Source: an uncultured Bacteroidota bacterium
Lineage (GTDB): Bacteria > Bacteroidota > Bacteroidia > UKL13-3
NCBI GenBank assembly: GCA_903850915.1
Contig: CAINMV010000030.1
Coordinates: 1 to 64,000, forward strand
Reading direction: 5' to 3'
DNA: 64,000 nucleotides
Numbering within the stretch: position 1 is the first letter of the stretch; each line of letters opens with the position of its first letter. Below are positions 27,602 to 35,642 of this stretch, piece by piece. A program made the position numbers and the translations under genes. The notes beneath the pieces were generated by a model. It saw only the letters and a list, made by a program, of their open reading frames with translations, made no database searches and had not been told where the DNA came from.

Positions 27602-29125
27602 ATGAATATTCAAGGCCTAAAACAAAGTATATATCAACTCATTGTTGAGACAAGCACGAATTTGCCAAGTGATGTGCGTCGAAGTATTCAGTTGGCCAAC
27701 AGCCACGAAGACAAGTCAAGTAAAAGTGGTACTGCGATGAATACCATCACCCGCAATATTGATATGGCTTGTGAAAATGTAGGGCCTATATGCCAAGATA
27801 CAGGAATGCCAACCTTCGAAATTCATACGCCTGTTGGCACAGATCAAATTGTTATTGAAGAAGCCATTTATGAGCAGATTGCACTAGCCACTAAAAATGG
27901 CAAGCTCCGCACCAACAGTGTTGACTGTATTGACGGAGCCAATACGGGCAATAACTTAGGGCCAGGAACACCCGTAGTCCATTTTAAACAATGGCGTAAT
28001 CCTTTTATTGAAGTTAAATTAATTTTAAAAGGTGGGGGCTGTGAAAACAAAAACATTCAATATTCTTTGCCGTGCGAACTTGATCACCTAGGTAAAGCCG
28101 GACGTGATATTAATGGCATTCGCAAGTGTATTATGCACGCCGTTTGGCAAGCCCAAGGACAAGGATGTAGCGCCGGATTTATTGGTGTTGGAATCGGTGG
28201 CGATCGCACCAGTGGCTACAGCCTTGCCAAAGCACAATTATTTCGTGAAACCGACGATGTGAATTCCGATCCGGTTTTACGTGATTTGGAAGATTATGTA
28301 ATGGCGAATGCCGATAAATTAAAAATAGGTACGATGGGTTTTGGTGGAAACGTAACACTATTGGGCTGTAAAATTGGCAAAAACAACCGCCTACCCGCTT
28401 CCTTCTTTGTGAGCGTAGCCTATAACTGCTGGGCCTATCGCAGGCTTGGTGTTGAGCTAGATGCCACCACCGGCGAAATTTTAAAATGGCAATATCGTGA
28501 CGATAGAGAACCCAAAAAAATGTATAGCCCATCGGATTCAAAATCTGAAGAAATTATAAGTTTAAATATCACCGAAGAAGGCGTAAGTGAGGCCGACATT
28601 CGCAAAATTAAAGCTGGAGACATTGTTGAAATATCAGGAATAATGTTCACCGGGCGCGATGCCATGCACCATCACATTATGGAGCACGATGCCCCTTTTG
28701 ATTTGAACGGTGCGGTAATTTACCATTGCGGTCCAGTAATAAATAAAGATGAAAGCGGAAAATGGAAAATTACAGCAGCTGGACCTACCACTTCGTCGCG
28801 TGAGGAACCTTACCAGGCCGATGTGATGAAGAAAACTGGTGCGCGCATTGTGATGGGCAAAGGTGGTATGGGTCCGAAGACTTTAAAAGGACTTCAGGAT
28901 CACGGAGGGATTTATTTGAATGCCATCGGTGGTGCTGCGCAGTATTATGCCGAATGTATAAAAGAAGTGCTCGATGTGGGATGCTTAGAATTTGGCACAC
29001 CCGAAGCCATGTGGAAATTGCGCGTAGAGAAGTTTCAAGCTATATGCACCATGGACAGCCATGGCAACTCTTTGCATAAGGAGGTATTAGATAGTAGCGG
29101 AAAGCTTTTAGAGCAGTTTGCGTAA
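27602..29125 (+). CDS. Class I (iron-sulfur) fumarate hydratase
   Basis: The 507-residue protein is a class I fumarase, an oxygen-sensitive [4Fe-4S] enzyme that interconverts fumarate and malate in the TCA cycle. The N-terminal alpha domain contains GPICQDTGMPTFE near residues 60-72 with the first cluster cysteine, the middle contains GVGIGGDRTSGYSLAK and FGGNVTLLGCKIGKN, and the C-terminal beta domain has the VYHCGPVI and GKGGMGPKT segments. The ATG at 27602 is preferred; the TTG codons just before it sit in a T-rich leader. It is slightly shorter than the E. coli FumA/FumB type (about 548), with both domains present in one chain. Confidence 0.92.
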   Translation: MNIQGLKQSIYQLIVETSTNLPSDVRRSIQLANSHEDKSSKSGTAMNTITRNIDMACENVGPICQDTGMPTFEIHTPVGTDQIVIEEAIYEQIALATKNGKLRTNSVDCIDGANTGNNLGPGTPVVHFKQWRNPFIEVKLILKGGGCENKNIQYSLPCELDHLGKAGRDINGIRKCIMHAVWQAQGQGCSAGFIGVGIGGDRTSGYSLAKAQLFRETDDVNSDPVLRDLEDYVMANADKLKIGTMGFGGNVTLLGCKIGKNNRLPASFFVSVAYNCWAYRRLGVELDATTGEILKWQYRDDREPKKMYSPSDSKSEEIISLNITEEGVSEADIRKIKAGDIVEISGIMFTGRDAMHHHIMEHDAPFDLNGAVIYHCGPVINKDESGKWKITAAGPTTSSREEPYQADVMKKTGARIVMGKGGMGPKTLKGLQDHGGIYLNAIGGAAQYYAECIKEVLDVGCLEFGTPEAMWKLRVEKFQAICTMDSHGNSLHKEVLDSSGKLLEQFA

Positions 29126-29149
29126 TTGCAGCCTAAAAAAGACAAAGAA

Positions 29150-29713
29150 CTACTCGAAGCATTTTTTAATTTCTTCTTCTACCTGCTCAGGAACAAGATA
29201 GCGGATGCTTTTCCCTTGTTTTACAAGATGCCGAATATACGTGGCCGAAATGTGAATGTAAGGAGCATCAAATAGCAGTAGATTTTTATAATGTTCCCAC
29301 TTCTCATCAACAGCACCACGCGAATACACTATTATTTTAAAATTAGTTAATATATCTTCATAGTTCTTCCAGGCCGTAAAATGTTCTAAGTTATCACTAC
29401 CCATAATCACCCAAAACGTGTGCTCTTTATATTTTAATGCGAGGTGATTCAGCGTATCTATCGTGTAGGATGGGCGTGGCAAACGAAACTCTTCATCACA
29501 AACTTCAAAACTAGGATTCCCTTCTATGGCCCTTTCCAGAATCAGCAACCGGCTATTCTCATGGAGTAACTCCGAGTTTTGCTTGAACGGGTTTTGAGGG
29601 CTAAGCACGAACCAAATTTTATCTAGGCCAGCTTGTTCTAACAGCTGTTGTGCAACAATAAGATGCCCGTTATGAATAGGATTAAAGGATCCGAAATAGA
29701 GACCTATTTTCAT
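29150..29713 (-). CDS. nadD: Nicotinate-nucleotide adenylyltransferase NadD
   Basis: NadD makes nicotinic acid adenine dinucleotide from NaMN and ATP in NAD synthesis. The 187-residue protein has the nucleotidyltransferase motif GSFNPIHNGHL at residues 8-18 and the C-terminal ISATYIRHLVKQG motif (the ISSTxxR class). Length is normal. Its ATG overlaps the stop of gmk by four bases (ATGA), so the two are translationally coupled. It is convergent with fumarase, whose stop lies 24 bases away, and no clear terminator separates them. Confidence 0.95.
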   Translation of the reverse strand: MKIGLYFGSFNPIHNGHLIVAQQLLEQAGLDKIWFVLSPQNPFKQNSELLHENSRLLILERAIEGNPSFEVCDEEFRLPRPSYTIDTLNHLALKYKEHTFWVIMGSDNLEHFTAWKNYEDILTNFKIIVYSRGAVDEKWEHYKNLLLFDAPYIHISATYIRHLVKQGKSIRYLVPEQVEEEIKKCFE

Positions 29714-30273
29714 TTTTTAATAAAATTTGCAACAATTTTTTCTGCTTCTTGTAAAGCGTGTTCAAGATTATCGTTGACAAGTACTTGATCAAAAAACTTC
29801 TCGTATTGCATTTCGTAAACGGCCTTACCAAGACGCATTTTTAACTTCTCCTCGTTTTCGCTACTTCGCTGAAGCAGTCGAGTTTGCAATGCTTCCAACG
29901 AAGGTGGCTTGACAAATACACACAACGCATTATCGCCAAAATATTTTTTAATATTAAGTCCACCCTTCACGTCCACATCAAAAATCACCACTTTGTTTTC
30001 ATCGTGCAAGCGTTGCACCTCACTTTTTAACGTGCCATAAAATATATCAGTATAAACCTCTTCATATTCCAAGAACTCTTTGTTATGGAGCTTTTCCTTA
30101 AATTCATTGATAGAAATAAAATAGTAGTCGACACCATTCACCTCATGCAGGCGAGGTGGCCGAGTGCATGCGCTGATGCTAAAGGCTAAATTAAATTCAG
30201 AAATACCCAGTAGATGCCTTACAATGGTTGTTTTGCCGGCACCACTAGGGGCTGAGAATATTATTACTTTCAT
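29710..30273 (-). CDS. gmk: Guanylate kinase
   Basis: Gmk phosphorylates GMP to GDP. From the ATG at 30273 the 187-residue protein begins MKVIIFSAPSGAGKTTIVRH, with the P-loop at about residues 8-16; the GMP-binding segment SACTRPPRLHEVNGVDYYFI follows at about 34-53, and the lid helix region has RLLQRSSENEEKLKMRL. The upstream ATG at 30321 would add an unnecessary hydrophobic extension. It overlaps nadD by four bases. The gmk-nadD pairing is one I have seen in other Bacteroidota. Confidence 0.95.
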   Translation of the reverse strand: MKVIIFSAPSGAGKTTIVRHLLGISEFNLAFSISACTRPPRLHEVNGVDYYFISINEFKEKLHNKEFLEYEEVYTDIFYGTLKSEVQRLHDENKVVIFDVDVKGGLNIKKYFGDNALCVFVKPPSLEALQTRLLQRSSENEEKLKMRLGKAVYEMQYEKFFDQVLVNDNLEHALQEAEKIVANFIKK

Positions 30274-30395
30274 AATGGTGATTACATTGCAAAGAAACGG
30301 GAAAATAGGCAACAATTGCACATGACGACAAACTGCAGTTTATTTGACTTTCATCATGAACGCAAAAATTAGCTTTTTGACCTCATTTACATCCT

Positions 30396-30403
30396 TAACT
30401 TTG
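30396..30403 (+). promoter_or_regulatory. Bacteroidota -7 box TAACTTTG upstream of pdxH
   Basis: TAACTTTG matches TAnnTTTG and lies 29 bases before the pdxH ATG. A TTTG at 30376-30379 sits 16 bases upstream, slightly closer than the usual 19-21. Confidence 0.6.
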
Positions 30404-30431
30404 CAAGGAAAGAAATTCAATAATAATTGCA

Positions 30432-31073
30432 ATGGCTATGGATATTTCAAAAATGCGTAAAGACTATAAAATGGAGACCTTAAGAGAAGGTGATGTAAAA
30501 GCTGATCCTTTGGATCAGTTTAGATTGTGGTTTGAGGAGGCTCTGAAAGCTGAAGTGCCAGAACCCAATGCCATGACCTTAGCCACTTGCTCAGCCAACG
30601 CCAAGCCATCGGCACGCATTGTTTTATTGAAAGGCGTTATTGAATCTGGATTTATTTTTTTCACTAACTACGACAGTCGCAAGGGCATTGAAATTGCTTC
30701 AAATCCTTTAGCATCCTTGGTTTTTTTATGGCATGAGCTTGAGCGCCAAGTGCGTGTAGATGGAGCTATCGAAAAAATCAGTCGGGAAGAGAGCGCCTCC
30801 TATTTTTATTCCCGACCTTTTCAGAGTCAAGTAAGCGCCTTGGTTTCACCACAGAGCAAGGTAATACAAGGCAAAGACGCATTAGAACAACTTCATGCTG
30901 AAAAAACGGCACTTTATAGTAACAATACGGTTCCCTTCCCTGAAAATTGGGGTGGTTACCTCGTAAAACCAGAGGTAATAGAATTTTGGCAAGGCCGATC
31001 AAGTCGATTTCACGACCGGATATGCTATAAAAGAGAGTTTGGAAATTGGAAAATAGAGCGATTGGCGCCTTAG
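30432..31073 (+). CDS. pdxH: Pyridoxamine 5'-phosphate oxidase
   Basis: PdxH is the FMN-dependent enzyme that oxidises pyridoxine or pyridoxamine phosphate to pyridoxal phosphate. The 213-residue length is typical. The FMN-binding split-barrel has PSARIVLLKGV (about 58-68), FFTNYDSRKGIEI (about 75-87), and the conserved RPFQSQVSALVSPQSKVI segment; the C-terminus has EFWQGRSSRFHDRICYKR, the usual substrate-binding end. The ATG two codons downstream (30438) is an equally possible start. It overlaps the stop of the convergent PfkB-family gene by four bases. Confidence 0.96.
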   Translation: MAMDISKMRKDYKMETLREGDVKADPLDQFRLWFEEALKAEVPEPNAMTLATCSANAKPSARIVLLKGVIESGFIFFTNYDSRKGIEIASNPLASLVFLWHELERQVRVDGAIEKISREESASYFYSRPFQSQVSALVSPQSKVIQGKDALEQLHAEKTALYSNNTVPFPENWGGYLVKPEVIEFWQGRSSRFHDRICYKREFGNWKIERLAP

Positions 31074-31978
31074 AATTTCACCAGGCGAGCGAACTGCGCT
31101 ACACGATCAGCAATCATCTCAGAATTTAGGTTAAGAAGATTCTCAGTTCCAAATTTCTCAACGCAGAAAGAGGCCATAGCAGAGCCGTAAATAATGGCAC
31201 GTTTCATGTTTTCAAAACTCACATCGTTGGTACTTGCCAAATAGCCAATAAAGCCGCCAGCAAAAGTATCGCCGGCACCAGTTGGGTCGAATACATCTTC
31301 CAAAGGCAAGCCAGGAGCATAAAACATATCAGTATCATTAATAAGCAAGGCACCATGTTCGCCCTTTTTAATAATAAGTGTTTTCGGACCCATCGACAAC
31401 ACCTTCCGAGCAGCCTTTAGCAAATTATGTTCTCCACTAAGTTGGCGCGCCTCTTCGTCGTTGATAGTAAGCACATCTATTTTCTGCAGCACGCGTTTTA
31501 AATCATCGAGAGCCACGTCCATCCAGAAGTTCATGGTATCGAGCACAACCAGCTTAGGGCGATTTTGTATGCGTTGTGTAACCATTTCCTGCACCATTGG
31601 TGTTAAGTTACCCAACATAAGGTATTCGCAATTTTGATAGCTATCAGGAATAATTGGATCGAAGTTGGCCAACACGTTAAGTTCGGTGATAAGCGTATCG
31701 CGACCGTTCATGTCGGTATGGTATTTCCCACTCCAAAAGAATGATTTCTCACCCTTTTTAATTTGTAGGCCCTCAGTATTCACTCCTTTTTCATTTAAAA
31801 GAGCAATATATTCTTGGGGGAAATCTTCACCAACAACGGCTACTAGATTTAGGTTTTTAGTAAAATAAGATGCTGAAAGCGAGATATACGTTGCTGCACC
31901 ACCAATAATCTTATCTGTTTTGCCGAATGGAGTTTCGATAGCGTCGAAGGCTACCGTACCGATACTTAATAGACTCAT
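31070..31978 (-). CDS. PfkB-family sugar/nucleoside kinase
   Basis: The roughly 302-residue protein has a ribokinase/PfkB fold: GGAATYISLSASYF near residue 26, the IIKKGEHGALLIN strand and the second PfkB signature DPTGAGDTFAGGFIGYL with the catalytic Asp at the GAGD motif (about residue 240). It phosphorylates a sugar or nucleoside with ATP; the substrate is not clear. The start at 31978 is chosen because a promoter box at 31992-31999 lies upstream of it and downstream of the alternative ATG at 32023, which would therefore not be transcribed from it. It is divergent from tRNA-Asn. Confidence 0.88.
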   Translation of the reverse strand: MSLLSIGTVAFDAIETPFGKTDKIIGGAATYISLSASYFTKNLNLVAVVGEDFPQEYIALLNEKGVNTEGLQIKKGEKSFFWSGKYHTDMNGRDTLITELNVLANFDPIIPDSYQNCEYLMLGNLTPMVQEMVTQRIQNRPKLVVLDTMNFWMDVALDDLKRVLQKIDVLTINDEEARQLSGEHNLLKAARKVLSMGPKTLIIKKGEHGALLINDTDMFYAPGLPLEDVFDPTGAGDTFAGGFIGYLASTNDVSFENMKRAIIYGSAMASFCVEKFGTENLLNLNSEMIADRVAQFARLVKF

Positions 31979-31991
31979 AAAAATATTTTTG

Positions 31992-31999
31992 CAAAGATA
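31992..31999 (-). promoter_or_regulatory. Bacteroidota -7 box TATCTTTG upstream of the PfkB-family gene
   Basis: On the minus strand this reads TATCTTTG, a full TAnnTTTG match, 13 bases before the ATG at 31978. It decides the start codon of that gene. Confidence 0.65.
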
Positions 32000-32022
32000 T
32001 TTTTTATTTTCAGAGTATTTCA

Positions 32023-32030
32023 TACTTTTG
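32023..32030 (+). promoter_or_regulatory. Bacteroidota -7 box TACTTTTG upstream of tRNA-Asn
   Basis: TACTTTTG matches TAnnTTTG and lies 36 bases before the tRNA 5' end, which leaves a short leader for RNase P to remove. The box is divergent from that of the PfkB-family gene, with about 23 bases between them. Confidence 0.6.
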
Positions 32031-32065
32031 CACTCCTTTAAAAATCTAAAGGGATACCAGCATAC

Positions 32066-32139
32066 TCCTTGATAGCTCAGCTGGTTAGAGCGAGTGACTG
32101 TTAATCACTAGGTCCCTGGTTCGAGCCCAGGTCAGGGAG
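32066..32139 (+). tRNA. tRNA-Asn (anticodon GTT)
   Basis: The 74-base cloverleaf folds cleanly. The acceptor stem pairs TCCTTGA (32066-32072) with TCAGGGA (32132-32138) with one G-U pair; the anticodon stem AGTGA/TCACT encloses loop CTGTTAA with anticodon GTT at 32100-32102; the T arm carries GGTTCGAGCCC; the discriminator is G at 32139. CCA is not encoded. An intrinsic terminator follows within ten bases. Confidence 0.97.
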
Positions 32140-32146
32140 CAAAACG

Positions 32147-32176
32147 AAAATCCACTCATGTCCGAGTGGATTTTTT
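32147..32176 (+). terminator. Intrinsic terminator of tRNA-Asn
   Basis: Arms AAAATCCACTC (32147-32157) and GAGTGGATTTT (32164-32174) form a perfect 11-base-pair stem with a six-base loop, followed by a T-run through 32176. Confidence 0.9.
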
Positions 32177-32266
32177 CATTTTCAACCTCTTTAGTACCTT
32201 GTAAATAGTAGATATTTAAGCAAATACAGATGGTTATATTTTCAATTAAGGGTAAATCTTAATTCC

Positions 32267-32298
32267 AAAAAAAAGCTTGCACTTTTTAGGTGCAAGCT
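32267..32298 (-). terminator. Intrinsic terminator facing the minus strand
   Basis: AGCTTGCAC (32274-32282) and GTGCAAGCT (32290-32298) form a nine-base-pair stem with a seven-base loop. The A-run at 32267-32274 gives a T-run after the stem on the minus strand, so it would terminate the lipoprotein gene at 32460-32960 about 160 bases beyond its stop. Confidence 0.75.
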
Positions 32299-32459
32299 CT
32301 GAATTATCTGAATAGATTAAAAGTTACTCGCACAATCTTGTTATTGCCATCGGTGATTTATGATGCTCACAGAAGTATACGAGCTTTTTATTGAGAATGC
32401 TTAGAGTATATGAAAAGGTGTTTGTTTTCGGCAGGGATTGGAGGTTGAACGATTCGAAA

Positions 32460-32960
32460 TTACTTTTCTATTTGAATTGATTCATCTTTAGAAATAGTCT
32501 TACCTCTGTGAACAAATGAAAATTTGTCTATTCTTACATTCGGGTCATTTTCGTGGCAACCTTTAATTTTCTCCTGCGACTTTTTAATTTCAAAGTTTAA
32601 AAGCGAGTCTTTTCCTGTATACCAATCAAGTATGATAGTGCAATTATTAAAATAGCTGTCATAGCGTCCAAACCGATTTTGGGTTTTACTGAATTGCCTA
32701 TCAGTAATAATTTCATTTGCGGAACGAGCCTTATTTGCCCAGAGAATGTCTCTCAATAAGAAAGTGTCAACTGGGCTCGTATTAGCATTGTCAATTCTGT
32801 ATACTAAAATATTGTCTATTTCCGAAGTACTAAAACCATTGAATTGAATAGGTATTTGCACAATTTCACCGAGTCTCAGGCTCTCATCGCAAGATTTTTC
32901 ACATCCATTAATTGCTATAATAAAAAGAAGTGCCATAATTATTTTCGAAGTATTTATCAT
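32460..32960 (-). CDS. Lipoprotein of unknown function
   Basis: I do not recognise this 166-residue protein. It has a lipoprotein signal, KIIMALLFIIAINGC, with the acylated Cys at residue 20 and another Cys at 24 (CEKSC). The mature part has alternating hydrophobic strands and two later Cys residues (around 107 and 136), possibly disulfide-linked. It lies in the low-density segment after tRNA-Asn and is flanked by a minus-strand terminator and a long AT-rich gap, so it is probably transcribed alone. Coding confidence rests on the signal sequence and the intact frame. Confidence 0.65.
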   Translation of the reverse strand: MINTSKIIMALLFIIAINGCEKSCDESLRLGEIVQIPIQFNGFSTSEIDNILVYRIDNANTSPVDTFLLRDILWANKARSANEIITDRQFSKTQNRFGRYDSYFNNCTIILDWYTGKDSLLNFEIKKSQEKIKGCHENDPNVRIDKFSFVHRGKTISKDESIQIEK

Positions 32961-33526
32961 ATTGATTTTATTTTATACAGGTTCTTAAATTGAGATTTTA
33001 TCTATTTCGCTATATTTTAAAATCGGCAATACCATTTCCATTAAACGAATACCATCCAATTATTCCATTAGTTGGTGCGTATGTTCTCACTTTTGCTTTT
33101 GAATCTAAAAAGGGTTTCAATATGAACATAAATAGTATTATTTTTTTATATTTTTTAATAAACGAGAACAATTATAATATAAAATCCCTTTTTTGCAAAA
33201 CAAATTAGAGAAACCTAAAATTAAACCTAAAATTAAATCTCACTAGTCCAGCAAAATAAACACCCCTACAAATTATTATCTATTTGTTTTATAGAGTATT
33301 ATATACTCAATCATCGCATGAAAGTTGCATCTTTCGTCTGTAAGGGGAGCAACAGAAGAGAAAGCCTCACAATGATGTGGGGCTTTTTTTGTGTTTACAT
33401 GCTTTGGCTAATTTTATATTCCGTCAAAACAAACCAAATTGATGAATTTTGGCGAATTATAAATTTTAATCACGAAATAGAACATCTGAATTGGTCGGTT
33501 TTGCTTGGAAAAGCATCACCTAATTC
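32961..33526. other. AT-rich gap with a possible small RNA
   Basis: About 565 bases without a credible protein gene. The first half is low-complexity AT-rich sequence. A short palindrome GAGTATTATATACTC is at 33294-33308, just after TTTG at 33284-33287. Then comes a GTTGC/GCAAC pair (33325-33329 and 33349-33353) and a strong plus-strand terminator at 33361-33388. There is no upstream plus-strand gene for that terminator to serve, so a small untranslated transcript from about 33310 to 33388, or the decayed 3' end of a tRNA gene, are both possible. Confidence 0.4.
33361..33388 (+). terminator. Orphan intrinsic terminator
   Basis: AAAGCCTCAC (33361-33370) pairs with GTGGGGCTTT (33376-33385) over ten positions with one G-U pair and a five-base loop, followed by more T residues. 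No plus-strand gene lies upstream apart from the distant tRNA-Asn. A diverged copy is at 34944-34975. Confidence 0.7.
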
Positions 33527-34144
33527 CTATTTCAAGTCAAATCTTGCGCCAACTTGAAGAAAATAAATGAATCCACCTGCTGATGCATTGAAATTGGTTT
33601 GCCCCAATGTTTCTGTCTCTTTGCCACTTACATTGAAACTCCAACCAAAACTTGCATCCGCATAAAAGATCTTTTTAAAAGGAAAAACCCTTATTCCCAT
33701 TCTAGGAACAACGTAACTTTTTACTATGGTTTCTTTGGCTCCACTTATTTTATCCTCTAACATAAACCACTCTGGACCACCCATTATTCCTGTATAAATG
33801 CCTTTTCTATCTTTTCGCAAATAATAGTTTGCGAAAACTTCTACAGCATTGTTGCGACTTACTTTGATATCGTTTGCATTCTGAAAGAATGTGATTTTGA
33901 TATAGTCTGGTGGCGCTACACTAAAACCAATTGCTCCAACTTGCCAATTACCAAATTCAAGCCCAATGCTTCCACCGCCACCATTTGAAAGGAATAAAAA
34001 AGGATAAGCGTCAAAGCTTAATTGCAAAGGAAATTGATTCTTGCCCTTGCCTAAGATTTGACTTTGAAAGAAACTAGGTTTATCTTGTGCGAAAAGACAT
34101 GTTGTTATTAAAACAACTGTTACGATTAAAAGGGACTTTTTCAT
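33527..34144 (-). CDS. Small outer-membrane beta-barrel protein
   Basis: The 205-residue protein has a signal peptide (KSLLIVTVVLITTCLFAQ) and a mature part of alternating aromatic/polar strands with Gly-rich turns (SNGGGGSIGLEFGNWQVGAIGF), ending in GFIYFLQVGARFDLK. That is the pattern of an eight-strand outer-membrane barrel of the porin-like superfamily, though the last residue is Lys rather than Phe. Function is not readable. It is 68 bases downstream of a Crp/Fnr-family regulator gene on the same strand, so the two may form a transcription unit, with the regulator possibly controlling the barrel. Confidence 0.65.
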   Translation of the reverse strand: MKKSLLIVTVVLITTCLFAQDKPSFFQSQILGKGKNQFPLQLSFDAYPFLFLSNGGGGSIGLEFGNWQVGAIGFSVAPPDYIKITFFQNANDIKVSRNNAVEVFANYYLRKDRKGIYTGIMGGPEWFMLEDKISGAKETIVKSYVVPRMGIRVFPFKKIFYADASFGWSFNVSGKETETLGQTNFNASAGGFIYFLQVGARFDLK

Positions 34145-34212
34145 TGTGCTAATTTTTAATTATTAATGGCACAAAGTTCAATCGAAGAACATCTATTTTT
34201 TGTTGACTATTG

Positions 34213-34785
34213 TTAAGATTTTCGCCTTGCTCTAATTCGGCTCAAACTTTCAGGACTTATACCTAAAAGATTAGCCAAATAACGCTGTGGTACTTCCTGA
34301 AATAAATCAGGTCTTTGCTTAATCAACTTTTCAACCCTTGCTTCGGGCTTTTCGGATGATAACGACATAGCTATATCTATTGTTCTCTGTGCCACGTGCT
34401 CCGCCATTATTCGTCCAAAAGATTCAATATTTCTGTTTTCTGCATAGAGTCTGTACAAGTCACTTTTTGAAATCACAAATAACTCAGCGTCCTTAAGAAC
34501 TTGAAAATAATAATTTGAAGGTATGTTTTGTGTGAGACTTTTAAAATCGGTTATAAAATTATTATGCAATGTAATGTCACAGGTAATTTCTTTGCCATCT
34601 TTTAAATGATAGTGCCTAACAACGCCTGAATTTACAAAGGCAATAAAATCACACATATTGCCTTCTTTTAATAAGAAGTCATTACGCTTTATTAATATAG
34701 GCTTGAAATTGAACTGAATCGCTTCTATGTCCAACGCTTTAAATTGAATGAATTTAGAACAATATTTTAATAGATTGTCATACAT
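34213..34785 (-). CDS. Crp/Fnr-family transcriptional regulator
   Basis: The 190-residue protein has an N-terminal cyclic-nucleotide-binding-like beta-roll (about 10-125; GNMCDFIAFVNSGVVRHYHL) and a short C-terminal helix-turn-helix with VPQRYLANLLGISPESLSRI at about 165-184. The cAMP-binding Arg/Ser motif of true Crp (RxAxV in the phosphate cassette) is not evident, and it has no Fnr-type cysteine cluster, so the effector is unknown. Bacteroidota have many such short regulators. It is upstream of the beta-barrel gene. Confidence 0.85.
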   Translation of the reverse strand: MYDNLLKYCSKFIQFKALDIEAIQFNFKPILIKRNDFLLKEGNMCDFIAFVNSGVVRHYHLKDGKEITCDITLHNNFITDFKSLTQNIPSNYYFQVLKDAELFVISKSDLYRLYAENRNIESFGRIMAEHVAQRTIDIAMSLSSEKPEARVEKLIKQRPDLFQEVPQRYLANLLGISPESLSRIRARRKS

Positions 34786-34943
34786 ATATTCAAAATTACA
34801 AAATTATTTAAGGAAGATTAACCCAAATAAAGTATTTTGATGTAATGCACTAAAAGCTACGTTAAAAGAGAATTCAGCCTAATTTAAATCTTCAACTCAC
34901 CCCAAAATCGCTTCGAAAACAGATTGTATTTAAGCTCAGAAAA

Positions 34944-34975
34944 AAGCCTTATATTATTGTGTGGCTTGTTTTTTT
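34944..34975 (+). terminator. Diverged orphan terminator-like hairpin
   Basis: Arms at 34944-34953 and 34958-34967 pair over nine of ten positions with two G-U pairs, followed by a T-run. It resembles the hairpin at 33361-33388 in stem, flank and following TTTACAT sequence, suggesting two copies of one element. No plus-strand gene lies immediately upstream. Confidence 0.5.
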
Positions 34976-34982
34976 ACATTTG
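34975..34982 (+). promoter_or_regulatory. Bacteroidota -7 box TACATTTG upstream of the DUF3291 gene
   Basis: TACATTTG matches TAnnTTTG and lies about 41 bases before the ATG at 35023, directly after the T-run of the preceding hairpin. Confidence 0.5.
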
Positions 34983-35022
34983 CTTGATATGATTAGAAAC
35001 ATTATTTTTACAGGAAAAAAAC

Positions 35023-35448
35023 ATGCCTTTTGTTTCTGTTACCCGACTTCGCGTCAAATCAATCCTTTATTTAATTCCATTTATGAGAGCCAATGAGGCA
35101 TCGGTAAGAGAATTATTAAAATCAAAAGGCTTAATACATGGCAAGGAATTAATTGATAAGAAACTAACCTTTTGGACTGTTACCTTATGGAAGGACGAAA
35201 CCTCGATGAGAGAATTTAGAGGTTCAACGTCACATCGTAATGCCATGCAAAAGCTTCCCAAATGGTGTAATGAGGCATCCTATCACCATTGGACTCAAGA
35301 GGATATGGAATTCCCGAATTGGCCAACTGTTTCTGCAAAACTTTTTAACGAAGGTAAATTAAGCAAGGTAAGAAACCCTTCTGAATCTCAAATCACAAAT
35401 CAATTCCCTTCCATTAAATGGAAAAAAACGGAGAGAAAAATAAAGTGA
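35023..35448 (+). CDS. DUF3291-family protein (dimeric alpha/beta barrel)
   Basis: The 141-residue protein opens MPFVSVTRLRVKSILYLIPF and has LTFWTVTLWKDETSMREFRG near residues 48-67 and KWCNEASYHHW near 85-95, features of the DUF3291 group of ferredoxin-like ABM-fold proteins related to spheroidene monooxygenase-like and antibiotic biosynthesis monooxygenase domains. The conserved aromatic, His and acidic positions suggest a small-molecule or heme-like pocket, but no reaction is known. It lies alone, with a promoter box upstream and about 190 bases before the next gene. The C-terminal tail is unusually lysine-rich. Confidence 0.75.
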   Translation: MPFVSVTRLRVKSILYLIPFMRANEASVRELLKSKGLIHGKELIDKKLTFWTVTLWKDETSMREFRGSTSHRNAMQKLPKWCNEASYHHWTQEDMEFPNWPTVSAKLFNEGKLSKVRNPSESQITNQFPSIKWKKTERKIK

Positions 35449-35642
35449 ATTAATCGTTGAAATTCATTAAATGAAACATGGTGAACATGCTATTTGACTT
35501 GTACTTCCTTTAAAATAAATTGCCTCACCTAATTTATTTTTTTAATACCGAACCTTTTCGTTAATTTGATCTAGTACAAAACTTAATAAAAGTCAAGCAA
35601 ATCATCATCATAAAACAACCACAACAAATAAAAAAAAATAAA

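Noticed and set aside
32990-33208. 72-codon plus-strand frame in the AT-rich gap
   Set aside because: Composed of homopolymeric AT-rich codons with no domain, signal peptide or promoter support.
33318-33557. 79-codon plus-strand frame
   Set aside because: It runs straight through a perfect terminator hairpin and into the antisense of the barrel gene; untranslated RNA is the better reading.
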